Shown piece by piece: positions 17,108-25,390 of a DNA stretch of 64,000 bases; position 1 is the stretch's first letter, and each line of letters begins with the position of its first letter. This DNA is from Candidatus Omnitrophota bacterium. Lineage in GTDB: Bacteria > Omnitrophota > Koll11 > Aquiviventales > Aquiviventaceae. The notes under the pieces were generated by a model, which was not told the DNA's origin, did no database searches, and saw only the letters and a program-made list of their open reading frames with translations. Where the stretch lies: the NCBI GenBank assembly GCA_023247285.1, contig JAHFGU010000001.1:1-64000 (forward strand). Direction: 5' to 3'. Made by a program: the position numbers and the translations under genes.

Positions 17108-18915
17108 GCATCCGCGTCTCCGATGCCATCATGGACGAGCTGGCCGGGCGCGGCGCGCGGGAGGTGTTCCTCGTCTCCGGCGGCGGCGCCATGTTCCTAG
17201 ACGACGCGGCGGCGAAGCATCCGCGCCTCCGGTACGTCGCCTGCCATCATGAGCAAGCCGCCGCCATCGCCGCGGAAGCCTATGCGCGCGTCAGGGGCGG
17301 GTTCGGGGTCACGCTCGTGACCACGGGGCCAGGGGGCACGAATGCGATGTCCGGTGTGGCGGGATCCTGGATGGACTCGGTGCCGCACCTGGTCATTTCT
17401 GGACAGGTCTACCTGTCGCAGACGATCGGTCGGTCCGGCCTCCGCCAGTTGGGCGTGCAGGAGATCAACATCATCGACCTCGTGAGGCCCATCACCAAGT
17501 ACGCCGTGATGATCAAGGACGCCACGCAGGCGCTGTATCACGTCCAGAAGGCGATCCACCTCGCCACGACCGGCCGGCCCGGGCCGGTGTGGGTCGATGT
17601 CCCCGCCAACATCCAGAACGCCCGCCTCGAGGCGCGCGACTTCGTGCAGTTTGATCCCCGCGAGATTTCCCCGCCGGCCTATGACCAGGATCTGCAGGAG
17701 CGCGCGAGGGCGGTGGCGGAACGGTTGAAACGCGCCCACCGGCCCCTCCTGCACATGGGACAAGGCGTGCGCATGGCTGGGGCGCTTGACCTGTTCATGA
17801 CCTTGGCGGAGACCTACCGCATCCCCTTTGTCACGGCGCGGAACGCCAATCAGGACGTCGACGGGGCCCATGAGCTCTACGTGGGTCGCCCCGGAACCTT
17901 CCCGCAGCGGGGGGCGAATTTCGCGGTCCAGAATGCCGACCTCTACCTGGCCATCGGCACGCGGCTGTCCCTGCCGCAGACCGGCTACAATTCGAAGGAT
18001 TTCGCCCGGCACGCGTTCAAGATCATGGTGGACATTGATAAAGCGGAACTGGAAAAACCGACGTTGGCCATCGACCTCAAGATCCACGCCAACGCCAAGC
18101 AGTTCCTCGCCGCGCTGCTGCACGAGATGCAGGGGATCTCGCCGGAGACAGCCGAGTGGGTGCACCAGTGTCGAGACTGGAAGGCCAAGTACCCGGTGGT
18201 GTCGCCGGCCTACCGGGAGCAGGCGAGGCCGGTCAACTCCTACTACTTCGTCGAGGTGCTCTCGGACCTCCTCACGCCGGAGGACGTCATCGTGACGGAC
18301 ATGGGGCTCTCCTTCCAGGGCACCCACCAAGCCTTTCGGGTGAAGAAGGGGCAGAAGTTCTTCACCAACTCCGGATTCGCCTCGATGGGCTGGGGGCTGC
18401 CGGCTGCGGTCGGGGCGTGCTTCGCCCACGACCGACAGCGGGTCATCTGCATCGCGGGGGATGGCGGGCTGCAGATGACGATCCAGGAGCTGGCCACGGT
18501 GATGCACCACCGCCTGCCCGTGAAGCTGTTCGTGTACAACAACGGCGGCTACCTCACCATGAAGCAGTCTCAGGACATGGCCTGCGGGCGGATCATGGGG
18601 TGTACGGCCGAAACCGGCCTCAGCTTCCCGGATGTGGTCAAGCTCGGTGCCGCCTATGACATCCCGACGATCCGCGTGGATAGCCAGATGCATCTCCGGG
18701 AGGACGTCGCGCGCGTCCTCACGGCCCCCGGGCCGATGATCTGCGAGCTGATCCTGGATCCGGATCAGGCGCAAATCCCGAAGGCGATCCCGCGGTACCA
18801 GCCTGATGGCACGAGCCGTCAGACGACCTTTGAAGACCTCTATCCCTTTCTTGATCCTGTGGAGCTCTCGGAGAACATGGTGGCCGAACACACGCCTACT
18901 GAGCAGAGGAGGTGA
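17104..18915 (+). CDS. ThDP-dependent acetolactate synthase/YerE-like enzyme
   Basis: This 603-residue protein has the three-domain ThDP fold. The N-terminal domain has CHHEQ (Glu50, cofactor activation) and TTGPGGTNAMSG. A middle nucleotide-binding-like domain follows. The C-terminal ThDP site has GDG (452-454) and NN (479-480) intact. Relatives condense pyruvate-derived two-carbon units. YerE, in yersiniose synthesis, adds such a unit to a keto-sugar nucleotide. In this sugar locus that is more plausible than branched amino acid synthesis, but it is inference. The preceding gene is a paralogue with a broken motif, so the pair may form one complex. Confidence 0.85.
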   Translation: MSIRVSDAIMDELAGRGAREVFLVSGGGAMFLDDAAAKHPRLRYVACHHEQAAAIAAEAYARVRGGFGVTLVTTGPGGTNAMSGVAGSWMDSVPHLVISGQVYLSQTIGRSGLRQLGVQEINIIDLVRPITKYAVMIKDATQALYHVQKAIHLATTGRPGPVWVDVPANIQNARLEARDFVQFDPREISPPAYDQDLQERARAVAERLKRAHRPLLHMGQGVRMAGALDLFMTLAETYRIPFVTARNANQDVDGAHELYVGRPGTFPQRGANFAVQNADLYLAIGTRLSLPQTGYNSKDFARHAFKIMVDIDKAELEKPTLAIDLKIHANAKQFLAALLHEMQGISPETAEWVHQCRDWKAKYPVVSPAYREQARPVNSYYFVEVLSDLLTPEDVIVTDMGLSFQGTHQAFRVKKGQKFFTNSGFASMGWGLPAAVGACFAHDRQRVICIAGDGGLQMTIQELATVMHHRLPVKLFVYNNGGYLTMKQSQDMACGRIMGCTAETGLSFPDVVKLGAAYDIPTIRVDSQMHLREDVARVLTAPGPMICELILDPDQAQIPKAIPRYQPDGTSRQTTFEDLYPFLDPVELSENMVAEHTPTEQRR

Positions 18916-18918
18916 GGG

Positions 18919-19485
18919 ATGCCCCGACGTGCCGTCATCCTGGCGGGCAAGTTCATCCAAGATCATGAGTACATCTATCCCTATTATCGGGTTCAGGAAG
19001 CAGGCTACGAGGTGGACGTCGCGGTGCGGGGGAAGGAGACGGTCCAGGGGCAGATCGGGGTGAAGATCGTCCCGACCAAGGATATCCCGGAGCTGCGGGT
19101 GGAGGACTACGATCTACTGATCCTGCCGGGCGGGGCCAAGGCGATGGAGTACATGCGGCAGGACCAAGAACTCCTGGCGTTCATTACCGCCTTCCACCAG
19201 GCGGGGAAAGTGATTGCGTGCATCTGCCATGGCAGCCAGCTGTTGATTTCCGCCCGCGTGGTGAAGGGCAAGCGGGTATCGGGGTACTACAGCATCAAGG
19301 ATGATATCGACAATGCCGGGGCGACGTATGTCGACGCCCCGTACGTCGTGGACGGTCGGATCGTCACCTCGCCGCACTACAAGTACCTGGGCCAGTGGAT
19401 GAAAGCCGCGCTGGACGAAGTGGAGCAACCCTCAGCATGGGCGCCGGAGCCCGCGCGATCCTATTCGATTTCGACGGCACGCTAG
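18919..19485 (+). CDS. DJ-1/PfpI family protein
   Basis: This 188-residue protein of the class I glutamine amidotransferase-like fold has an ILPGGAKAMEYMR strand-loop and the nucleophile elbow ACICHGSQLL with Cys103-His104. The family includes proteases, glyoxalases and deglycases that act on reactive aldehydes. A strong GAGGAGGTGAGG site lies just upstream. Placed after two ThDP-type genes, it could act on an aldehyde or ketose intermediate or remove glycation products. That is a suggestion only. Confidence 0.85.
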   Translation: MPRRAVILAGKFIQDHEYIYPYYRVQEAGYEVDVAVRGKETVQGQIGVKIVPTKDIPELRVEDYDLLILPGGAKAMEYMRQDQELLAFITAFHQAGKVIACICHGSQLLISARVVKGKRVSGYYSIKDDIDNAGATYVDAPYVVDGRIVTSPHYKYLGQWMKAALDEVEQPSAWAPEPARSYSISTAR

Positions 19486-20093
19486 CCAGAACCATGGAGG
19501 ACAACCTCAACGCCTGGCGGGCGGCGGTTTCCCCCCATGGGCTGGACATCGGCCCGGAGGACTATTACCCGCTTGAGGGGCTCCAGGTGACGGAGGTAGC
19601 CAAACGATTCTGCGCGCGCCTGCCGGCTGGAGCCGCCGAGCCGGAGGAACTGGTGCGAAGGAAGGAGGAGCACTACCTGGCGCACCATCGGTTCATACTC
19701 TACCCGGGCGTGGAGCCGCTGCTCGCGCGCCTGCGCGAACACCGGATCCTGATCGGCGTGGTGACGGCCGGATTGCTGGACCGGCTGCAGCAATCGGCGC
19801 CGCCGGGGTTTCTCGAACAGTTCGACGCGATCGTGACCGGGGAAGACACCGCGGACGGCAAGCCGTCGCCGGTCCCGTACCTCCGCGGGGCGCAGAAACT
19901 TGGCGTGAGGCCACAGGAGTGCATCGTGGTGGAGAACGCGCCGCTGGGCATCGCATCGGCCAAGCGGGCCGGGGCCTATTGCATCGCCCTGTGCACGACC
20001 CTCCCACAGGACGCCCTGGCTGGCGCGGATGAGATCGTGGGCTCGTTTGAGGACCTTGCAGGCTGCGATGCCATCAAGCGGTTGCTGGCATGA
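19437..20093 (+). CDS. HAD hydrolase, beta-phosphoglucomutase/phosphatase type
   Basis: This 218-residue HAD protein with an alpha-helical cap has DFDGTLART motif I, VVTAG motif II, and a GKPSPVPYL lysine motif III. Motif IV is atypical, with VVENAPLGI replacing the usual VEDS or GDT. It probably dephosphorylates a sugar phosphate, or it may be a phosphosugar mutase, since the subgroup holds both. It overlaps the DJ-1 gene by 49 bases and ends four bases into the next gene. The start at 19437 puts the motif close to the N-terminus, as is normal. Confidence 0.8.
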   Translation: MGAGARAILFDFDGTLARTMEDNLNAWRAAVSPHGLDIGPEDYYPLEGLQVTEVAKRFCARLPAGAAEPEELVRRKEEHYLAHHRFILYPGVEPLLARLREHRILIGVVTAGLLDRLQQSAPPGFLEQFDAIVTGEDTADGKPSPVPYLRGAQKLGVRPQECIVVENAPLGIASAKRAGAYCIALCTTLPQDALAGADEIVGSFEDLAGCDAIKRLLA

Positions 20094-21163
20094 CCTCTTC
20101 CCCATTGACGGTGAGCTACGAGCAGCTCGTGAGCGACTATCAGGTGGGCCTGATCAGGTCGCTGCGGGGGTTCAAGCCGGCGGAGCATTTCGAATTTCTC
20201 GAGGCGTGGGTGCCGGATGACGACCCGGTCCAAAGCCTCTTTGGGATTCTTGAGGCGGCCAGGGACCATAGGCTGCCTGCGCTGGCCGTGTCCATCGGCG
20301 CCGCGATCCTGCAGTCGGTGGACCTGGCTCGGATGCGGGAGCTGACGGAGCGGCTGGGACAGGTTCGGATTGAGACCGCCCCGGACAGCGGGGCGATGCT
20401 CGAGGTGGTGTTCGACGATTCGACCGCGGTCGAGGGGATCCGCCCGGTCTACGCGAAGTTGTTGGCGCAGGCGCAGTCCTCCCATCGGCATGAGGGGCGG
20501 TTGGAGGAAGCCCCGGATGCGGTTCTGGTGGAGGCCACCCACGAGGGCGTGACGCTGATGGTACGCATCAACCCTTCCACGCATGTGGTGAGGGAGGCCG
20601 CCTATCAGGGGACCATGACCGGCGTCTCGCGCGGCCTGATGGAGATGCTCTGCGGGCTCCTGGTGGGACGGCCGATCCAGGAAGGAAGCGATCATGCGGC
20701 GATTCGACTGGAAAACGCGCTACGCGATTCGACGCTCCAGCCTCCAGTGCCAGGGATCGTGACGCCCCGGAGTGCTGACCCGATGTTCGCGCTGCCGGAA
20801 CGGTTGGTCCGCGACGTGGAGGCCGCGTACCGACGGCAGACCGGGGCCAAGGTCGCGCGGAACTTCTACCATGACCCAGCGTCCCTCGGCTGGCGGGCCC
20901 TGCCTCCCGAGGGGCGCACGGCGCAGGTTGCGGGCGCCATCGCGCGCCATCCCTCCGGCCGCGGCGTGGAGCTGCTGAGCGTTGACGGAGAGCAGCGGGT
21001 GGTGGTGAGATTCGCGGAGCCGCTCGATCCTTCGACCCAGCGATGCCGGTTGCTCGCGTTGGAAGCCTTCCTGACTAAGACGGTCGAGCCGACCATCCAG
21101 CTCTATCTGGAGCCGCGGTTGGACGCGAACCAGGTGCGGAGGCCGCGGGGGGTGACGCTATGA
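20090..21163 (+). CDS. Unrecognised protein with a faint NifU/IscU-like segment
   Basis: This 357-residue soluble protein has no firm family. Residues about 155-210 (VTLMVRINP, then QGTMTGVSRGLMEML and GLLVGRP) follow the pattern of the NifU/IscU scaffold (strand, G-C/S-A-x-S helix, V-GK loop). Most of the cluster-binding cysteines are missing; one Cys is kept in MLCGLL. It begins at ATGA and overlaps the radical SAM gene next to it by four bases, so it may serve that Fe-S enzyme as a partner. The resemblance is weak and may be coincidental. It has no signal peptide or membrane segment. Confidence 0.45.
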   Translation: MTSSPLTVSYEQLVSDYQVGLIRSLRGFKPAEHFEFLEAWVPDDDPVQSLFGILEAARDHRLPALAVSIGAAILQSVDLARMRELTERLGQVRIETAPDSGAMLEVVFDDSTAVEGIRPVYAKLLAQAQSSHRHEGRLEEAPDAVLVEATHEGVTLMVRINPSTHVVREAAYQGTMTGVSRGLMEMLCGLLVGRPIQEGSDHAAIRLENALRDSTLQPPVPGIVTPRSADPMFALPERLVRDVEAAYRRQTGAKVARNFYHDPASLGWRALPPEGRTAQVAGAIARHPSGRGVELLSVDGEQRVVVRFAEPLDPSTQRCRLLALEAFLTKTVEPTIQLYLEPRLDANQVRRPRGVTL

Positions 21164-22341
21164 AATCGCTTCAGCAGGACGGCATGGCGGAGATGCGCCA
21201 CACCCCGCACGACCAGCTGAGCGTCGCGGCGGAGCAGACGGAGCGTCTGCTCCTCGACGGCACGAAGATCGCCTGGCACCTTGACCGCGTCCGAGCCTGG
21301 GAGCGCGGGGAGCGGATCGCGCCGATTACGATCGACATGGCGCTGACCAGGGCGTGCAACTATGCCTGCCATTTCTGCTACGCCATGCTGCAGGAGAACG
21401 ACCGCAACACGATCACGACGGACGTCATGTACCGGTTTCTCGATGACTGCGCCGAGATCGGCGTCAAAGCCATCAGCTTTGTCTCGGACGGCGAGAGCAC
21501 CCTCTCGCCGGCGTACATCCCGAGCGTGCAGCGGGGGCATGCGCTCGGCATCGACATCGCCTCCGGCACGAACGGCTTCATCTTCAACCGCCGTAAGCTA
21601 GAGGACATCCTTCCCCACTTGACCTACCTGCGCATCAACTTCAGCGCCGGAACCCGGGAGCGGTATGCCCAGATCATGGGGGTCAAGCCTGAGTGGTTCG
21701 ACCGGGTCGTGCAGAACATCCGGGACATGGTGGAGATCAAGCGGCGCGACAGGCTGCCCGTGACGATCGGCATGCAGATGGTCCTCATGCCGCAGGACGC
21801 CGACCAGATCATGCCCTACGCCCGTCTGGGCAAGGAGCTCCGCCCCGACTATGCGATCATCAAGCACTGCTCGGATGACGAGCGCGGCAGCCTCGGGGTG
21901 GACTACAGCAAGTACGCGGGTCTCTATGACGTGCTGCGGGAGGCGGAAGCGCTCTCGGATGATGGGTACCAGGTGGTGATCAAGTGGTCGAAGATCAAGG
22001 ACGAGGGGACGCGCAGCTACCAGCGCTGCTACGGCCCGCCGTTCTTCCTTCAGATGTCCGGGTCCGGCCTGGTGGCGCCGTGCGGCGCGCTCTTCAATGA
22101 GCGCTACAAAAAGTTCCATCTCGGGAGCATCGTGGAGCGGCGGTTCAAGGAGATCTGGGCGAGTGACGAGTACTGGGAAATTGTGAACTATCTCGCGTCG
22201 TCGCGCTTCAACGCCCAGAAGATGTGCGGCACGCTTTGCCTCCAACATAAGGTGAATGAATACCTGGACGAGTACCTGAAGGAACGGCTGGCGCTCGCGG
22301 AGCCGGCCGGCCCGCCGCCGCAGCATCGCAACTTTGTGTAG
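21160..22341 (+). CDS. Radical SAM protein with SPASM-like C-terminus
   Basis: This 393-residue protein has the CxxxCxxC cluster motif at Cys66, Cys70 and Cys73 (ACNYACHFC). The usual radical SAM barrel follows (SDGEST, NFSAGT segments). Cysteines in the last third (CYGPP, PCGALF, CGTLC) are arranged like a SPASM/twitch auxiliary cluster region. Such enzymes perform radical chemistry on peptides or sugars. The operon context (Nudix and kinase-transferase genes) favours a sugar or sugar nucleotide substrate. It overlaps the previous gene by four bases. Confidence 0.87.
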   Translation: MKSLQQDGMAEMRHTPHDQLSVAAEQTERLLLDGTKIAWHLDRVRAWERGERIAPITIDMALTRACNYACHFCYAMLQENDRNTITTDVMYRFLDDCAEIGVKAISFVSDGESTLSPAYIPSVQRGHALGIDIASGTNGFIFNRRKLEDILPHLTYLRINFSAGTRERYAQIMGVKPEWFDRVVQNIRDMVEIKRRDRLPVTIGMQMVLMPQDADQIMPYARLGKELRPDYAIIKHCSDDERGSLGVDYSKYAGLYDVLREAEALSDDGYQVVIKWSKIKDEGTRSYQRCYGPPFFLQMSGSGLVAPCGALFNERYKKFHLGSIVERRFKEIWASDEYWEIVNYLASSRFNAQKMCGTLCLQHKVNEYLDEYLKERLALAEPAGPPPQHRNFV

Positions 22342-22345
22342 ACGC

Positions 22346-22912
22346 ATGAACGCCGCCTCGGGTGTTTCGCCGCGCGGCCGCAACCGCTGCCGCCCGGTGC
22401 TTGGCCCGGCGAAGGTCGTGCATGAAAACCCGTATCATCGGGTGCTGAGGCAGGTCGTCGATTTCGGCAGCTTCACCAGGGAATATTTCGTGACGGCATG
22501 CGGCCAGCGCGCCGCCGTGGTGGTCGCCCGTGGAGGCGAGATCCTGTTGTGCCGGCAATACCGCCGGCTGCTCGATCGGGTGGCCTGGGAGATTCCGGGA
22601 GGCACGGTGGCGCCGGGCGAGTCTCCCGAAGAGGCCGCCATCCGGGAGTGCCTGGAGGAAACCGGCGCGCGGTGTCGTGAGCTGGCACCGTTGATCCAGT
22701 ACCAGGTGGCCGAGAACATCGAGAACCCGACGTATGTGTTCCAGACGCGCCAGTGTGTCATGACGAAGACCGGCAGGGATGCGCGGGAAGTGGAGCGGCC
22801 GGCGTGGGTTCCCCTGGAGCGCTGCCTGCGGATGGTGTTCGGGGGCGAGATAGTGGACAGCCTGTCGGTCATCGCCTTGCTGGCCTATCAGGTGGCCAGC
22901 ACGAACCGGTGA
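22346..22912 (+). CDS. Nudix hydrolase
   Basis: This 188-residue protein carries a complete Nudix box starting at about Gly86 (GGTVAPGE, then RECLEETG), which binds metal and cleaves nucleoside diphosphate-X compounds. The surrounding fold (VVVARGGEILLCRQYR) resembles the ADP-ribose/ADP-sugar pyrophosphatase group. It could trim a sugar nucleotide made by the neighbouring nucleotidyltransferases or clear by-products. The ATG at 22346 is chosen over a TTG at 22334, which overlaps the upstream stop. Confidence 0.87.
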   Translation: MNAASGVSPRGRNRCRPVLGPAKVVHENPYHRVLRQVVDFGSFTREYFVTACGQRAAVVVARGGEILLCRQYRRLLDRVAWEIPGGTVAPGESPEEAAIRECLEETGARCRELAPLIQYQVAENIENPTYVFQTRQCVMTKTGRDAREVERPAWVPLERCLRMVFGGEIVDSLSVIALLAYQVASTNR

Positions 22913-22916
22913 GGCC

Positions 22917-24461
22917 ATGGACCACGACTACCGACGGAAGATCAAGACGCGGGAGGAGCTCCTGGCCATCATCGGGACACCGCCGCGCCAACACCCCGTC
23001 ATCATGTGCCACGGGGTGTTCGACCTCGTGCATCCAGGCCATATCCGGCACCTGATGTACGCGAAGGGCAAGGCGGACATCTTGGTCGCGAGCCTCACCT
23101 GCGATGCGCACATCGCCAAGGCGAACCTGCGCCCGTTTGTCCCGCAAGAGCTGCGGGCGATGAACCTGGCGGCGCTGGAGATGGTGGACTATGTCATGAT
23201 CGATCCCAACCCCACGCCCACCGAGACGATCACGCGGCTGCAGCCGGACTACTTCGCCAAGGGCTACGAGTATACCGCGGGTCGCGTGAATCCCAAGACC
23301 CGCGAGGAAATCCAGGCCCTCGAGCGCTACGGAGGGGAGATGATCTTCACGCCCGGTGACATCGTGTTCTCCTCCTCCGCCTTCATCGAGCAGTCGCCCC
23401 CGAAGATTGCCGCTGAGAAACTGCTCGCCCTGATGGACGCGGAGGGCATCAGCTTCGAGGACCTCCGTCGCGCGCTGGGCGCGGGGGCGCGGCTGCGCGT
23501 CCATGTCGTCGGCGACACGATCGTCGATTCCTATACCCACTGCGCGCTGATCGGCGGAGCGGCCAAGACGCCGACCGTCAGCGTGAAGTTCGAGCAGCAA
23601 GCTGACTTCACGGGCGGGGCGGCGATTGTGGCCAAGCACATCCGTCAGGCCGGAGCGGACGTGACGTTCTCCACCGTCTTGGGCGACGATCCGCTCAACG
23701 CGTTCGTCCTCAACGATCTGGCCGGCGCAGGGGTTCGGTGCCTGCCGCTCATCGACCATACGCGCCCGACGACGCAGAAAAATGTGTTTATCACCGGCGG
23801 CTACCGGATGCTGAAGGTGGACCGGGTGGACAACAGGCCGATCTCGGACCAGCCGCTCGAGCAGCTCTGCGAGCGCCTGGCCTCGATCCCGACCGACGTC
23901 GTGGTCTTCAGCGACTTCCGGCATGGCATCTTCAGCACGCGGACCATCCCCCAGCTGGTCGCCGCCATCCCGGCCGGGGCCTTCCGGGCGGCGGATAGCC
24001 AGGTGGCCAACCGATGGGGCAACATCCTGGACTTTCAAGCGTTTGACCTCATCACGCCGAATGAACGCGAAGCGCGCTTTGCGCTGGGCGACCAGGATTC
24101 GGTGGTCCGGCCGCTGGCGCTGGAGCTGTATCGCCGGGCCCGGTGCAAGACGCTCATCCTGAAACTGGGTGACCGGGGCCTGATCACGTACCGCTTGCCA
24201 CGCGAGGATGATGTCCGGGCGTTCTTCACGGTGGACAGCTTTGCCGGGGCCGTGGTGGATCCCGTCGGGGCAGGGGATGCGTTACTCTCCTGCGCGAGCC
24301 TCTCACTCGCCGCCACGGGTTCCCCGGTCATCGCCTCCATCCTCGGCTCGATGGCTGCGGCGGTGGCGTGCGAGCGGGATGGCAACATGCCGGTGGCGCC
24401 GGGGGACGTCCTCAAGAAACTCGACATGGTCGAGCAGCAGACCCAGTACCAACTCACATGA
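22917..24461 (+). CDS. Bifunctional cytidylyltransferase-PfkB sugar kinase (HldE-like, reversed order), copy 2
   Basis: This 514-residue protein is laid out like the one at 12870. The N-terminal nucleotidyltransferase has HGVFDLVHPGH (H39...H42). From about residue 195 a PfkB kinase starts VVGDTIVDSY, with GGAAIVAKHI and DPVGAGDALL (catalytic D454). The two copies differ widely in sequence, so they probably act on different sugars or on successive intermediates. Its neighbours are a Nudix hydrolase and a Gfo/Idh oxidoreductase that overlaps its end by four bases. The activities are inferred from both complete domains. Confidence 0.87.
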   Translation: MDHDYRRKIKTREELLAIIGTPPRQHPVIMCHGVFDLVHPGHIRHLMYAKGKADILVASLTCDAHIAKANLRPFVPQELRAMNLAALEMVDYVMIDPNPTPTETITRLQPDYFAKGYEYTAGRVNPKTREEIQALERYGGEMIFTPGDIVFSSSAFIEQSPPKIAAEKLLALMDAEGISFEDLRRALGAGARLRVHVVGDTIVDSYTHCALIGGAAKTPTVSVKFEQQADFTGGAAIVAKHIRQAGADVTFSTVLGDDPLNAFVLNDLAGAGVRCLPLIDHTRPTTQKNVFITGGYRMLKVDRVDNRPISDQPLEQLCERLASIPTDVVVFSDFRHGIFSTRTIPQLVAAIPAGAFRAADSQVANRWGNILDFQAFDLITPNEREARFALGDQDSVVRPLALELYRRARCKTLILKLGDRGLITYRLPREDDVRAFFTVDSFAGAVVDPVGAGDALLSCASLSLAATGSPVIASILGSMAAAVACERDGNMPVAPGDVLKKLDMVEQQTQYQLT

Positions 24462-25390
24462 GACTGGTCGTCATCGGGCTTGGAATCCAGGGGCGCCGGC
24501 GTGTGGCGATGGCCGCGGACGATGTGGTGGCCACGGTGGATCCTATCGTGCCGGAGGCGCGCCACCGGGACATCCGTCACGTCCCGCTGGCCTCCTTCGA
24601 TGCGGCCTGTGTCTGTACGCCCGACCAGGTGAAGGTGGAGCTGGTCCGCTACCTGCTCAGCCACGGCAAGCATGTCTTGGTCGAGAAGCCGCTGCTGGCG
24701 GACGACGCTGATGATCTCGAAGGCCTTGCAGCACTGGCCCGCTCGGCCGGGGTCGCATGCTACACCGCCTACAACCATCGGTTTGAGCCCCACGTGGTCC
24801 GGCTGAAGGACGTCCTGGCTTCCGGGGTGTTGGGGCGGGTGTTCTGCGCGCGCCTCTTTTACGGCAATGGGACGGCCCGCGATGTGCAGGCGTCCCCATG
24901 GCGCGACCAGGGGTTGGGGGTGCTCTCAGACCTGGGCTCGCACCTGCTGGATATGGCGAGCCTCCTCTTCGGGCAGCCGGAAGGACGGCTGGAAGCCTGG
25001 GGGCTGCACTGCTTCGAGAATCGCGCCTTCGACCACGCGCTCTTCGGGACGGCGGCCCAGTCGCCGGCGTTGCAGTGCGAAGCCAGCCTCGTGTGCTGGC
25101 GGAATACCTTCACGGTGGATGTGCTGGGGGAGTTCGGCAGCGCGCACGTGGATGGGCTGTGCAAGTGGGGCCGGAGCACGCTGACCGTGCGCGCGCGGGT
25201 CCTGCCAAGCGGCAGGCCGGCGGAGCACGTCCAGACCGTCGAGGGGCCGGACCCGACCTGGCAGGCGGAATACCGCCACTTCAAAGAACGCTGCCGTACC
25301 GGTGGGACGACCATTGATCACGACATGTGGATCAATCGAGTGCTCACAACCTTGGCCCACGCATGGGCGGAGACGACCTTAAGACGATGA
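24458..25390 (+). CDS. Gfo/Idh/MocA-family sugar oxidoreductase
   Basis: This 310-residue protein has the N-terminal dinucleotide motif VVIGLGIQGRR, a canonical VEKPLL (unlike the EKS of the first family member here) and a DLGSHLLDMASLLFG motif in the catalytic domain. The Rossmann part is short, giving a small family member. It starts at ATGA on the kinase-transferase stop and overlaps the dehydrogenase-like gene by four bases. It probably oxidises or reduces a sugar nucleotide. The substrate is unknown. Confidence 0.87.
   Translation: MRLVVIGLGIQGRRRVAMAADDVVATVDPIVPEARHRDIRHVPLASFDAACVCTPDQVKVELVRYLLSHGKHVLVEKPLLADDADDLEGLAALARSAGVACYTAYNHRFEPHVVRLKDVLASGVLGRVFCARLFYGNGTARDVQASPWRDQGLGVLSDLGSHLLDMASLLFGQPEGRLEAWGLHCFENRAFDHALFGTAAQSPALQCEASLVCWRNTFTVDVLGEFGSAHVDGLCKWGRSTLTVRARVLPSGRPAEHVQTVEGPDPTWQAEYRHFKERCRTGGTTIDHDMWINRVLTTLAHAWAETTLRR

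Noticed and set aside
17104..18915. IlvB (branched-chain amino acid acetolactate synthase)
   Set aside because: There is no IlvN or IlvC next to it, and a fused paralogue and sugar genes surround it; kept as YerE-like or unknown.
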